Shown here one piece after another: positions 18,017-28,420 of a DNA stretch of 64,000 nt. A program made the position numbers and the translations under genes. Source of the stretch: Microbacteriaceae bacterium PS02070. Lineage in GTDB: Bacteria > Actinomycetota > Actinomycetes > Actinomycetales > Microbacteriaceae. The notes beneath the pieces are model-generated. The model worked only from the letters and a program-made list of their open reading frames with translations. It was not told the origin of the DNA and did not search any database. Numbering within the stretch: the first letter of the stretch is position 1; every line of letters begins with the position of its first letter. Location of the stretch: positions 20,070 through 84,069 of the forward strand of contig JASCPE010000007.1 in the NCBI GenBank assembly GCA_029959865.1, written 5' to 3'.

Positions 18017-19005
18017 TTGGGGTCCTCCGTGCTCGCACCCGCGTCGCTGTCTGCGGCTTCCACCGCGGCCTCGATGTCACGGGCCTCTGCAGCCAACGTG
18101 CGTTCCGCCTCGGTGGCGATCTCGCCCTGAACACGTCCCGTCACGACACCGAGATCGACGTCCTGGTGCGAACCGAGATACGCGTCGATGACGGCGGGGT
18201 TCTGCATGACCTCTTCGGGCGGCCCCTCGGCCACGACGCGGCCCTCGGCCATGACGATCACCCAATCGGCGATATGGCGGACCATGTGCATGTCGTGCTC
18301 GACGAACAGGACGGTCATGCCGAGGTCTTTGAGATCGAGGATGTGGTCCAGAAGCGACTGCGTCAGAGCCGGGTTGACGCCGGCCATCGGCTCGTCGAGC
18401 ATCACGAACGTCGGATCACTCATGAGCGCTCGCGCCATCTCGAGGAGCTTTCGCTGGCCGCCGGAGAGGCTGGCGGCGAAGTCCTTCTCTTTCGCATCGA
18501 GCTTGAAGCGCGTGAGCAGGTCGCGCGCCTTCGTCTCCAGCGCGTCATCCTGCGCGCGCCACACGAAGGGGAAGATGCTGCGCCAGAGCGACTCGCCCTT
18601 CTGCCCCGGTGCGCCGAGCTTCATGTTCTCCATGACAGTCAGGAGGCCCAGCGCTTTCGTGAGCTGGAACGTGCGGACCTGGCCCATGCGGGCTGCTTTG
18701 TAGGCGGGGATCCCCGCGAGAGATGTGCCGTCGAACGACCATGATCCGGCGTCGGGCTTGTCGAAGCCGGTGAGGAGGTTGAACAGCGTGGTCTTTCCCG
18801 CACCGTTGGGACCGATGAGAGCGGTGATGGCATGCCGCGGAATCTCGATGTGATCCACGTCTACGGCGGTGAGGCCGCCGAAGATGCGCTTGACGCCATC
18901 GACGATGACGATCGGGTCTACTTTCGCGACCCCGGGGACCATCTCTCCCTTGTGAAGCCCGGTCGCCTTGGTGCGCTGACGGGGCTCTGTGACGTCACCG
19001 GACAA
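18013..19005 (-). CDS. livG: Branched-chain amino acid ABC transporter ATPase LivG
   Basis: Second ATPase of the importer, 330 residues. Walker A GPNGAGKTT, signature LSGGQRKLLEMARAL and Walker B FVMLDEPMAGVNP are intact, and the Liv-specific tail DAYLGSHQDVDLG follows. There are extra segments at both ends: about 27 residues before the ATPase, and an acidic Ala/Asp-rich tail of about 45 residues. The TTG at 19005 is preceded by AAGGAG at seven bases, inside livM, and is taken as start. A later start is possible. Confidence 0.93.
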   Translation of the reverse strand: MSGDVTEPRQRTKATGLHKGEMVPGVAKVDPIVIVDGVKRIFGGLTAVDVDHIEIPRHAITALIGPNGAGKTTLFNLLTGFDKPDAGSWSFDGTSLAGIPAYKAARMGQVRTFQLTKALGLLTVMENMKLGAPGQKGESLWRSIFPFVWRAQDDALETKARDLLTRFKLDAKEKDFAASLSGGQRKLLEMARALMSDPTFVMLDEPMAGVNPALTQSLLDHILDLKDLGMTVLFVEHDMHMVRHIADWVIVMAEGRVVAEGPPEEVMQNPAVIDAYLGSHQDVDLGVVTGRVQGEIATEAERTLAAEARDIEAAVEAADSDAGASTEDPK

Positions 19006-19978
19006 AGGTCAACTCCTTCTTGCTGCCGAGGATGCCCTGCGGCCGGAAGATCACGATGAGCATGAGCGCGACTCCGACGAGGACGAACACAAGCATCTGC
19101 GACTGCTCGGTCGAGAGGAAGGGCAACCAGCCGATCTCAACGAGGTAGGGGAGCAGGTTCGACAGGAACGCCCGCACGACCCAGAACAGGATCGCTCCGA
19201 GGATCGGCCCGAAGATGGTCGCCGCCCCGCCGAGGAGAAGCGCGGTCCAGACGAAGAACGTCTGCGACGTGACGTAGACGTTCGGGTTCACGTTCGAGCC
19301 CATCGCCGTCACGATGCCGCCGGCGGCGATGATGACGCCACCGATGATCAGCGCCTGCATCTTGTAGGCGAAGACGTTCTTTCCGAGCGATCGGACGGCG
19401 TCCTCGTCCTCACGGATGCCTCGGACGACGCGACCCCACGGGCTGCGCATGAGCGACCAGACGAGCAGAGCGGCAAGGGTGACGACCAGGAGCCCCACGA
19501 TGATGACGAACCAGCGGTCGGCGGTGTAGATCCATGGACCGAAGCCGTAGCGGCCCGCCGGGATCGGGTTGTTCGCGCCGCGCCAGGCGTTCTGGAAGTT
19601 GAACAGTCCGTCCGCGGATCCGGTGTAGTTGCGCCACGTGGTCGTCAGGAACAGCAGCCGCAGCACTTCGGCGGCGGCGATCGTGACGATCGCGAGGTAG
19701 TCGCCGCGCAGCCGCAGCGTCGGGATGCCCATGATGAGCGCGAAGATGATCGCTGCGCCGAGTCCGATGAGTGCGGCAAGGCCCCACGGGAGGTTGAACG
19801 TCAGGATCGAGATCGCGAATCCGTAGGCGCCGATCGCCATGAAGCCCGCGACACCCATGTTGAGCAGCCCGGCGAAGCCGAAGTGCACCGAGAGGCCGAT
19901 CGCGGCCAGTGCGTAGCCGATCGTGGTCGGCGACAGGATCTGGCTGGCGGTGTTGTTGAGGATGTTGAGAAAGTCCAT
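18995..19978 (-). CDS. livM: Branched-chain amino acid ABC transporter permease LivM
   Basis: Integral membrane subunit of 327 residues with about eight to nine helices. The LivM hallmark GLLNMGVAGFMAIGAYGFAI is near the N-terminus. The coupling region WGRVVRGIREDEDAVRSLGKN and the C-terminal FRPQGILGSKKEL contact the ATPases. It overlaps livG by eleven bases and starts six bases after livH, so the four genes form one operon. Confidence 0.95.
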   Translation of the reverse strand: MDFLNILNNTASQILSPTTIGYALAAIGLSVHFGFAGLLNMGVAGFMAIGAYGFAISILTFNLPWGLAALIGLGAAIIFALIMGIPTLRLRGDYLAIVTIAAAEVLRLLFLTTTWRNYTGSADGLFNFQNAWRGANNPIPAGRYGFGPWIYTADRWFVIIVGLLVVTLAALLVWSLMRSPWGRVVRGIREDEDAVRSLGKNVFAYKMQALIIGGVIIAAGGIVTAMGSNVNPNVYVTSQTFFVWTALLLGGAATIFGPILGAILFWVVRAFLSNLLPYLVEIGWLPFLSTEQSQMLVFVLVGVALMLIVIFRPQGILGSKKELTFVR

Positions 19979-19984
19979 CGTTGA

Positions 19985-21373
19985 CTACCCGATTCTCTCG
20001 CGGCGGCCGAGGATGCCCTGAGGGCGGAACAGCAGGATGACGATCAGGACGACGAGTGCACCGACGTACTTCAGGTCCGAGGGGATCCAGAGCGTGGACA
20101 CTTCCACGAGCATGCCGACGATGAGCGAGCCGATCAGTGCTCCGAAGGCGGTCCCGAGACCGCCGAGCGTGACGGCCGCGAAGATCAGCAGCAGAATGCT
20201 CGTTCCCATGTCCCAGCGGATGCCGGGTCGGAAGTAGGCCCAGAGGACGCCGGACAGTCCGGCCAGGGCAGCTGAGACGATCCAGACGACGCGCACCACG
20301 GAGTCGACATCGATGCCGCTCGCCGCGGCGAGGGACGGGTTGTCCGAGACAGCGCGGGTCGCTCGTCCGACGCGGGTGCGTTGGAGCCACCACGCGAAGA
20401 TGAGAATGACGACGATCGAGGTACCCATGCTGATCAGGTCGGTAACCGAGATCCGGATGGGGCCGAGCCCGGGGATCGGAGTCGCGATCGCTCCCGGAAG
20501 CTGTGCCGTGCCACCGCCGATCAGGATCTGGAACACGTACCGCAACGCCAGTGAAAGGCCGATCGACACGATCATCAGCTGTACCGTCCCGATGCCACGC
20601 CTTCGCAGAGGGCGCCACAATCCCGCGTCCATGCCCCACCCGAAGATGGCTGAGACAATGACCGCGACGGGGATGGCCACGAGGATCGGAAGCTGCCAGG
20701 TCGTTGATGCGATCAGCGCGACCAGGGCGCCGAAAGTGACCATCTCACCGTGCGCGAAGTTGGAGAGTCCGGTCGTCCCGAAGACGAGGGAGAGTCCGAT
20801 CGCGGCGAGGCCCAGCATGAGTCCGAAGTTCAGACCATTGACCGCGCGCGAGAGCAGCTGGGCGCCGAAACTCGTCGTCTCGCGCTCAGCGGCCTCGAGC
20901 GTGAAGTTGCGGGTCAGGCTGCTCGTGGCGCCGAATTCGGCTTCGACAGTGAAGGCGAAGCCGTCCGGCGCTGCGGAACCGTCGGGGAGGCTCGACTCGA
21001 CAAGTTCGACGGTCCAGACGCCTTCCTTGGTCGGGACGCCGAGGACGTACTGACCGCTGTCGTCGGTGACCGCCTCTGCCAGGTACCCGTCTTCGCCGGT
21101 CGCCGTGACAGTTGCGCCCACGATCGGCTCGCCGCCGGAGCGGACGTTGCCGCGGATCGAGAACGGCAGGTCCTCTTCTTCTGTCGTGGAGCCGCTCGGT
21201 TCGGTACTCGCCGAGACGAATCTGGCCGTTGCCGTGAGCGAAGTGGTGTCGGATTCCTCCGACGCCTGCGCTGCGTTGGGAAAGAATCCCATCACCAATG
21301 CCGCGGTGAACATCGCTGCGATGATCGCCAGCAGCCAGGTGCGCGCAGGTCGGGTCGCGTTGCCTATGGCCAC
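19985..21373 (-). CDS. livH: LivH permease with an N-terminal extracellular carboxypeptidase-regulatory-like domain
   Basis: The permease half (about residues 160-462) has GLNFGLMLGLAAIGLSLVFG and GLSNFAHGEMVTFGA, both LivH hallmarks, and ends FRPQGILGRRERIG. Before it lie a signal-peptide-like segment (residues 5-38, ending AQA) and a beta-rich domain of roughly 90 residues. PFSIRGNVRSGGEPIVGATV and DDSGQYVLGVPTKEGVW show the carboxypeptidase-regulatory/transthyretin-like pattern. Usual LivH is about 290 residues. The GTG at 21373 is preferred because GGGAGG lies four bases upstream; a TTG at 21385 overlaps that site. Confidence 0.9.
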   Translation of the reverse strand: MAIGNATRPARTWLLAIIAAMFTAALVMGFFPNAAQASEESDTTSLTATARFVSASTEPSGSTTEEEDLPFSIRGNVRSGGEPIVGATVTATGEDGYLAEAVTDDSGQYVLGVPTKEGVWTVELVESSLPDGSAAPDGFAFTVEAEFGATSSLTRNFTLEAAERETTSFGAQLLSRAVNGLNFGLMLGLAAIGLSLVFGTTGLSNFAHGEMVTFGALVALIASTTWQLPILVAIPVAVIVSAIFGWGMDAGLWRPLRRRGIGTVQLMIVSIGLSLALRYVFQILIGGGTAQLPGAIATPIPGLGPIRISVTDLISMGTSIVVILIFAWWLQRTRVGRATRAVSDNPSLAAASGIDVDSVVRVVWIVSAALAGLSGVLWAYFRPGIRWDMGTSILLLIFAAVTLGGLGTAFGALIGSLIVGMLVEVSTLWIPSDLKYVGALVVLIVILLFRPQGILGRRERIG

Positions 21374-21549
21374 TGAGCCTCCCAACTCAAGTCGCGGCTT
21401 GTCGCCGTCCTCGTTGACGGTAGTCCGCGTATGTTGCCTGAGTGTTTCCTGAGACGCAAACGATACACAATGCCCGGGCCACTCCGCGGATTCGGATGCG
21501 AATCGAGCGCGGCATCCTCCCTCGATCTCCGCACGCTCGCGCGGAATAA

Positions 21550-23145
<1,596 letters not shown>

Positions 23146-23176
23146 TCACACCGTGAGGGTGGGCGGGCGACGCGGG

Positions 23177-23182
23177 TAGGCT
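23177..23182 (+). promoter_or_regulatory. Leaderless -10 of guaB3
   Basis: TAGGCT, six bases before the GTG at 23189. Confidence 0.65.
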
Positions 23183-23188
23183 GGGGAC

Positions 23189-24313
23189 GTGAGCATGGAG
23201 ATCGAGCTCGGCCGCGCCAAGCGCGCTCGCCGCGCCTTTGCATTCGACGACATCGCGGTCGTGCCGTCACGGCGCACCCGCAACCCCGAGGATGTGTCGA
23301 CGGCGTGGTCGATCGACGCCTACCAGTTCGACATCCCGGTGCTCGGCGCGCCGATGGACTCGGTGACCAGTCCTGAGACGGCGATCGCGCTCGGCAAGCT
23401 GGGCGGGCTGGGAGTCCTCGATCTTGAAGGACTGTGGACGCGGTATGACGACCCCGCGTCCTTGCTCGCCGAGATCGCAGAGTTGCCGTGCGGTGAGTCG
23501 ATCGCACGGATGCAGGAGCTCTACTCCGAGCCGATCAAGCCGGAGCTGGTGCGGGAGCGCCTCGCGCAGATACGATCCGCCGGGGTGACGGTGGCGGGGT
23601 CCCTCACTCCGCAGCGCACGCAGGAGCTGTACGAGACCGTCGTGGCAGCGGGAGTCGACGTGTTCGTCATCCGGGGAACGACGGTGTCGGCAGAACACGT
23701 CTCCAGTGTTTCCGAACCCCTGAACCTGAAGAAGTTCATCTACGACCTCGACGTCCCCGTGATCGTCGGCGGCGCCGCCACGTACACGGCGGCGCTGCAC
23801 CTCATGCGCACCGGTGCCGCGGGCGTCCTCGTCGGCTTCGGCGGGGGAGCGGCCTCGACCACGCGCGCGACGCTCGGTATCCACGTCCCGATGGCGACGG
23901 CGGTCGCGGACGTGGCCGGTGCCCGACGCGACTATCTCGACGAGTCCGGCGGTCGCTACGTCCACGTCATCGCTGACGGCGGGGTCGGAACGTCGGGTGA
24001 CATCGTGAAGGCGCTCGCAATGGGCGCCGACGCAGTCATGCTCGGCGTCGCTCTCGCCCGGGCGACGGACGCTCCCGGACGGGGATTCCACTGGGGGCCG
24101 GAGGCGCACCACGCGACGTTGCCGCGCGGCAAGCGCATTCGTGTGGATCAGCCCGCCTCTTTGGAGGAGATCCTCTACGGCCCGGCATCGGTCGCAGACG
24201 GCACGACGAACCTGATCGGCGCGCTGCGCAAGTCCATGGCGACGACGGGGTACTCCGACCTGAAGGAGTTCCAGCGCATCGAGGTCGTCGTCTCCCCGTA
24301 CGCGACGGACTGA
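23189..24313 (+). CDS. guaB3: GuaB3-family IMP dehydrogenase-related protein
   Basis: The 374-residue TIM barrel lacks the CBS pair, as usual for the actinobacterial GuaB3 group. FAFDDIAVVPSRRTRNPEDV and LGAPMDSVTSPETAIALGKLGG mark the barrel. At the position of the catalytic cysteine of GuaB (GPGSICTTR) it has GGGAASTTR, that is serine. It is therefore unlikely to act as a normal IMP dehydrogenase. A GMP reductase role has been proposed for cyanobacterial GuaB3. The gene lies directly after guaB and overlaps the next ATG by one base (TGATG). Confidence 0.92.
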   Translation: MSMEIELGRAKRARRAFAFDDIAVVPSRRTRNPEDVSTAWSIDAYQFDIPVLGAPMDSVTSPETAIALGKLGGLGVLDLEGLWTRYDDPASLLAEIAELPCGESIARMQELYSEPIKPELVRERLAQIRSAGVTVAGSLTPQRTQELYETVVAAGVDVFVIRGTTVSAEHVSSVSEPLNLKKFIYDLDVPVIVGGAATYTAALHLMRTGAAGVLVGFGGGAASTTRATLGIHVPMATAVADVAGARRDYLDESGGRYVHVIADGGVGTSGDIVKALAMGADAVMLGVALARATDAPGRGFHWGPEAHHATLPRGKRIRVDQPASLEEILYGPASVADGTTNLIGALRKSMATTGYSDLKEFQRIEVVVSPYATD

Positions 24314-25134
24314 TGCCCGCAGCCGAGACCCGCTTCGCGCCCACCCTGCGGGAGGTCATGCTCCGCCCGTGGTGGATCGGGATGCTGTTCGTCGCGCTCG
24401 CGGTCGCGGGCGTGTTCGCGTGGCTCGGACAATGGCAGCTCTCCTCGGCGATCGACACGTCACCGACACCGGTGGGCGCAACCGAGGAGGTGCGCCCGAT
24501 TGACGAGGTCCTGGCGCCGGGTGATCTCCTTGCTGAGCCCATGGTCGGTCAGCGCGTGAGCCTGGAGGGCGAGTGGATCGGAGACCTTCTCATCGTGTCC
24601 TCCCGCGTCAACGGAGGCGTTGAGGGGTACTGGATCACGGCGCAGGTGCGCGTGGACGGTGCCGCGCTCGCCGTCGCCCTGGCATGGGCGCCGACCCGAG
24701 ACGCGGCGGAGGCCGCGATCGCGGACCTGTCGACGCGCTCCGGACCCATCGACCTTGTCGGCCGGCTCGTCTCTGACGAGGGGCGGCAACCCCCGGGACC
24801 CGGGGAGTCAGTTGAGGAGATGACGCGCATGTCTCCCGTCATGCTGCTGGGCCAATGGCAGGACGTGCCGCAGGAGATGTACCGCGCGTACCTCGTCGCC
24901 GACCCGATCCCGGATCTGCCCGCCGGCGTCGACGCCATCGATTCGCCGCCGCCCCACGAGCTGTCCAGCGTCAACTGGCTCAACATCTTTTACGCCATCG
25001 AGTGGGTCGTGTTCGCGGCGTTCGCTTTCTATATGTGGTACCGACTCGCGCGAGACGCGTGGGAGCGCGAAGGCGAGGAGTTCGCCGAGCGGGCGGCCGT
25101 CGACGGCGGCGAGACTCAGGTGCACGGCGACTAG
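24313..25134 (+). CDS. SURF1-family cytochrome oxidase assembly protein
   Basis: Membrane protein of 273 residues with the SURF1 layout: one helix near the N-terminus (about 18-42), a large extracytoplasmic domain, and a second helix near residues 222-245. GVFAWLGQWQLSSA corresponds to the family's first-helix GxWQ motif, GEWIGDLLIVSSRVNGGVEG to the central one, and NWLNIFYAIEWVVFAAFAFYMWYR to the last. SURF1 proteins assist haem-copper oxidase assembly. Its TAG stop is also the first half of the next gene's -10. Confidence 0.88.
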   Translation: MPAAETRFAPTLREVMLRPWWIGMLFVALAVAGVFAWLGQWQLSSAIDTSPTPVGATEEVRPIDEVLAPGDLLAEPMVGQRVSLEGEWIGDLLIVSSRVNGGVEGYWITAQVRVDGAALAVALAWAPTRDAAEAAIADLSTRSGPIDLVGRLVSDEGRQPPGPGESVEEMTRMSPVMLLGQWQDVPQEMYRAYLVADPIPDLPAGVDAIDSPPPHELSSVNWLNIFYAIEWVVFAAFAFYMWYRLARDAWEREGEEFAERAAVDGGETQVHGD

Positions 25135-25137
25135 ACT
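25132..25137 (+). promoter_or_regulatory. Leaderless -10 of the DUF3817 gene, built on a stop codon
   Basis: TAGACT, six bases before the ATG at 25144. Its first three bases are the stop codon of the SURF1-like gene. Confidence 0.65.
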
Positions 25138-25143
25138 GGAGCC

Positions 25144-25662
25144 ATGCCCGTCGTCCCCAAGCTCGCCACCTTCCCGGCGATCCGGACCGCGCTTCGCTTC
25201 TACCAGGTCGCCTCGATCATCACGGGCGTGGGCCTGCTGCTGCTGGTCGCCGAGATGGTCCTGAAGTACACCCCACTCCACGTCGAGCTCTTCGCCGGCG
25301 GCAGCGGGGGCGCGCTCTGGTTCGCGACCGCCATCCCGGGCGCAGACTGCCAGTGGTACTCGCTCTTCATTCCCGGTCTCAGCGACTGCGAAATGACGTC
25401 GACGGGCGACGGCTTCAATATCTCGCTGTTCATCCTGATCGCGCACGGCTGGTTCTACGTCGTCTACCTCTTCGCCTGCTTCCGGCTGTGGAGTCTCATG
25501 CGGTGGCGGTTCCCCCGCTTCCTCATGCTCGCGCTGGGAGGTGTCGTGCCGCTGCTGTCGTTCTTCATGGAGGCGCGCGTGACGCGTGACGTGAAGACGT
25601 ACCTCGCCGAGCGCGAAGCATCCGAAGGCATCGCCACCCCCGTCACGGAAGGAACCCGGTGA
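25144..25662 (+). CDS. DUF3817-family membrane protein
   Basis: The 172-residue product has about four hydrophobic helices. [24 protein letters not shown] near the N-terminus and [21 protein letters not shown] later are typical of DUF3817. A hydrophilic loop between helices 1 and 2 has two cysteines (ADCQWYS, SDCEMTS) that could pair outside the membrane. It sits between the SURF1-like gene and guaA, as often in actinobacteria. Function unknown. Its stop overlaps the GTG of guaA. Confidence 0.85.
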   Translation: MPVVPKLATFPAIRTALRFYQVASIITGVGLLLLVAEMVLKYTPLHVELFAGGSGGALWFATAIPGADCQWYSLFIPGLSDCEMTSTGDGFNISLFILIAHGWFYVVYLFACFRLWSLMRWRFPRFLMLALGGVVPLLSFFMEARVTRDVKTYLAEREASEGIATPVTEGTR

Positions 25663-27248
25663 CCGATCAGTCCACCCAGGCCGATACCGTTCAGCGTCCC
25701 GTCCTCGTTGTGGACTTCGGTGCGCAGTACGCGCAACTGATCGCGCGGCGCGTGCGTGAAGCCGGTGTCTACAGCGAGATCATCCCGCATACCGCGACGG
25801 CTGCGGAGGTGAGCGAGCGTGAACCGGTCGCGATCATTCTTTCCGGAGGACCATCGTCCGTGTACGAGCCGGGTGCTCCCTCACTCGACCCCGGTATTTT
25901 GCAACTCGGTATCCCCACGTTGGGTATTTGCTACGGCTTCCAGGTGATGGCACAGCAACTCGGTGGTGAGGTCGCGAACACCGGCCTGCGCGAGTACGGC
26001 GCCACCCAGGCCTCGATCGGCGACGGCGGGGTGCTTCTGGGCGATCAGCCGGACGAGCAGAACGTCTGGATGAGTCACGGCGACCAGGTCTCGCGAGCGC
26101 CCGAGGGCTTCGACGTCCTCGCCTCGACGGCCGCAACCAAGGTGGCCGCGTTCGGCAACGATGAGAAGGTGTTCTACGGCGTGCAGTGGCACCCGGAGGT
26201 CAAGCACTCCGACTACGGTCAGCGCGTGCTGGAGAACTTCCTGCACCGCGCGGCAGGCCTGCCGGCGGACTGGAACAGCGGCAACGTCATCGCCGAGCAG
26301 GTCGAGAAGATCCGTGCACAGGTGGGCTCGGGTCGGGTGCTCTCTGCGCTCTCCGGTGGTGTCGACTCCGCTGTCTCCACGGCGCTCGTGCACGAAGCGG
26401 TGGGCGACCAGCTCGTCGCGGTCTTCGTCGACCACGGGCTGTTGCGCAAGGGCGAGCGCGAACAGGTGGAACAGGACTACGTCGCGTCGACCGGGGTTCG
26501 CCTCATCACGGTCGATGCTCGGGAGACATTCCTGACGGCACTGGCCGCCGTGAGCGACCCCGAGCAGAAGCGCAAGATCATCGGTCGCGAGTTTATTCGC
26601 GCGTTCGAGAAGGTGCAGGCCGACCTCATCGCAGAGGCCGCCGCCGAAGGTGAGCCGATCCGCTTCCTCGTCCAGGGGACCCTGTACCCCGACGTGGTCG
26701 AATCCGGCGGTGGCAGCGGGACGGCGAACATCAAGAGCCATCACAACGTTGGTGGACTTCCCGAGGATCTGCAGTTCGAACTCGTGGAGCCTCTGCGCAC
26801 CCTCTTCAAGGATGAGGTGCGTGCGATCGGACGCGAGCTGGGTCTCCCGGACGCGATCGTCGGACGTCAGCCGTTTCCGGGCCCCGGCCTCGGAATCCGG
26901 ATCGTGGGTGAGGTCACCGCTGACCGACTCGAAGTTCTGCGTGAGGCCGACGCCATCGCGCGGGAGGAGCTGACCCGCGCTGGGCTCGACAACGAGATCT
27001 GGCAGTGCCCGGTCGTTCTGCTCGCCGACGTCCGCTCGGTCGGTGTCCAGGGGGACGGTCGCACCTACGGGCACCCCATCGTGCTGCGCCCGGTCTCCAG
27101 CGAGGACGCGATGACGGCCGACTGGACCCGACTTCCCTACGACGTGCTCGCACGCATCTCGAACCGGATCACGAACGAAGTGCGCGAGGTAAACCGCGTC
27201 GTGCTCGACGTCACGAGCAAGCCCCCTGGGACGATCGAGTGGGAATGA
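25659..27248 (+). CDS. guaA: GMP synthase (glutamine-hydrolysing)
   Basis: Converts XMP to GMP with glutamine and ATP. The 529-residue protein has a class I glutaminase domain: [17 protein letters not shown] with the nucleophile cysteine, and [11 protein letters not shown] with the histidine. The ATP-pyrophosphatase P-loop is [10 protein letters not shown], and the dimerisation domain ends [11 protein letters not shown]. The GTG at 25659 forms a GTGA overlap with the preceding stop, with GGAAGGAA before it. With guaB it completes the guanine branch. Confidence 0.97.
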   Translation: MTDQSTQADTVQRPVLVVDFGAQYAQLIARRVREAGVYSEIIPHTATAAEVSEREPVAIILSGGPSSVYEPGAPSLDPGILQLGIPTLGICYGFQVMAQQLGGEVANTGLREYGATQASIGDGGVLLGDQPDEQNVWMSHGDQVSRAPEGFDVLASTAATKVAAFGNDEKVFYGVQWHPEVKHSDYGQRVLENFLHRAAGLPADWNSGNVIAEQVEKIRAQVGSGRVLSALSGGVDSAVSTALVHEAVGDQLVAVFVDHGLLRKGEREQVEQDYVASTGVRLITVDARETFLTALAAVSDPEQKRKIIGREFIRAFEKVQADLIAEAAAEGEPIRFLVQGTLYPDVVESGGGSGTANIKSHHNVGGLPEDLQFELVEPLRTLFKDEVRAIGRELGLPDAIVGRQPFPGPGLGIRIVGEVTADRLEVLREADAIAREELTRAGLDNEIWQCPVVLLADVRSVGVQGDGRTYGHPIVLRPVSSEDAMTADWTRLPYDVLARISNRITNEVREVNRVVLDVTSKPPGTIEWE

Positions 27249-27259
27249 TCCCACTCATG

Positions 27260-27297
27260 AAAGAACCCCCGCCGAGTCGATTCAGCGGGGGTTCTTT
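27260..27297. terminator. Bidirectional terminator between guaA and the Bax-inhibitor gene
   Basis: Thirteen perfect base pairs (27260-27272 with 27285-27297), with three A on the left and three T on the right end of the stem, so it can work in both directions. It lies between convergent genes. Confidence 0.85.
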
Positions 27298-27311
27298 CGT
27301 TGCGCGTGGCG

Positions 27312-28205
27312 TCAGTTGTTGCTGCGCAGGATCGCAATCATGCGCAGGATCTCTACGTACAGCCAGACGACGGTCACCATGATGCCAAAGCCACCGAGCC
27401 AGCCGGTCTCACGCGGAGCGCCGTTGCGGGCACCCTGCTGGATCGAGTCGAAGTCCTGCACGAGGCTGTACGCGGCGAGGAAGACGACAAGGATGCCGAG
27501 GATCACACCGAGCGGAATGCCGGCGATGACGACACCGCTCCGCAGGCCGAAGGCATCGTCGGTGACGCCGGTCCACATGAGGACGACGTTGAGCAGGCTG
27601 AAGACGAGGTAGCCGAGCATCGCGATCAGGAAGATCTTGTTCGCTCGCGCGGTGACGCGCACCTTGCCGCTGGCGAAGAGTGCGAGGGTCACGGCGATGA
27701 CGGCGACCGTCGCGAGTGTCGCCTGGAGGACGATGCCGGGCCACAGCATCTCGAAGTAGGCCGAGATGCCACCGATGAACAGACCCTCGAAGGCGGCGTA
27801 GGCGAAGATCAGCGCGGGACGGATCTTCTTGCGTGACGTGAAGATGACCACCATCGCGAGCACGAAGCCGCCGAGCGCGCCGATGATCCAAGGCATCATC
27901 GTCGGCGCCGGGTTGGCTGCCGTGACGGGGGCCATGGTCCAGACCCAGCCGACGACCGCGGTCACCACGAGCACGGCGAAGAGGCCCAGCGTCTTGACGA
28001 CGGTGTCCTCAACCGTCATGCGGCCGGTGTCAACCGACCCGGCAGGCGGGGCGGCGTACATGCCCTCCAGCTGCGCGTCTGCGGCCACATTCACGGCGCC
28101 GTGAGACGCCGACGTTGCCGCTTGCGCGCCGGCGGGTGGGGGCGTCAGCCCTGGGCGCTTCTCCTGGAAGGCCGGGCTATTGAAGACGAAGTTGGACGAA
28201 GACAT
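27312..28205 (-). CDS. Bax inhibitor-1/YccA family membrane protein
   Basis: The 297-residue protein has a hydrophilic N-terminus of about 75 residues, then seven hydrophobic helices. AYAAFEGLFIGGISAYFEMLWPGIVLQATL is split here only by description; it matches the Bax1-I family's central motif. VQDFDSIQQGARNGAPRETGW near the end carries the conserved acidic residues linked to ion conduction in the family. Bacterial members are thought to be pH-sensitive calcium leak channels or membrane-stress factors. The ATG follows CTGGAGTG. Confidence 0.9.
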   Translation of the reverse strand: MSSSNFVFNSPAFQEKRPGLTPPPAGAQAATSASHGAVNVAADAQLEGMYAAPPAGSVDTGRMTVEDTVVKTLGLFAVLVVTAVVGWVWTMAPVTAANPAPTMMPWIIGALGGFVLAMVVIFTSRKKIRPALIFAYAAFEGLFIGGISAYFEMLWPGIVLQATLATVAVIAVTLALFASGKVRVTARANKIFLIAMLGYLVFSLLNVVLMWTGVTDDAFGLRSGVVIAGIPLGVILGILVVFLAAYSLVQDFDSIQQGARNGAPRETGWLGGFGIMVTVVWLYVEILRMIAILRSNN

Positions 28206-28255
28206 GTGTCGTTCACACTCCAGAGTTGCGGGAGCAGCAGGTGCTGCGTCTTTCT

Positions 28256-28261
28256 AGGGTA
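28256..28261 (-). promoter_or_regulatory. Candidate -10 of the Bax-inhibitor family gene
   Basis: TACCCT on the minus strand. The transcript would carry a leader of about 44 bases with a GCAGC/GCTGC hairpin and the CTGGAG ribosome site. Confidence 0.4.
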
Positions 28262-28361
28262 TCGGACCGGTGCGTCGGGCCGCGTGTTTTCGCTGAGAGA
28301 CGCCTATGAACGGCGCGCAGGTTCCGTGCCGTGCGCGAGCGGGAACACGCCGTTCGAGACC

Positions 28362-28370
28362 TGTGGATAA
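28362..28370. promoter_or_regulatory. DnaA-box-like TGTGGATAA upstream of the HNH gene
   Basis: A perfect match to the reverse complement of the DnaA box TTATCCACA, 50 bases before the DUF222/HNH start. It may instead serve as part of that gene's promoter (GGATAAC). Confidence 0.4.
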
Positions 28371-28420
28371 CTCGTCTGGTGGCGGGGTTCAGTGTCGGAG
28401 GTCCCTGCAAGGATCGGGTT

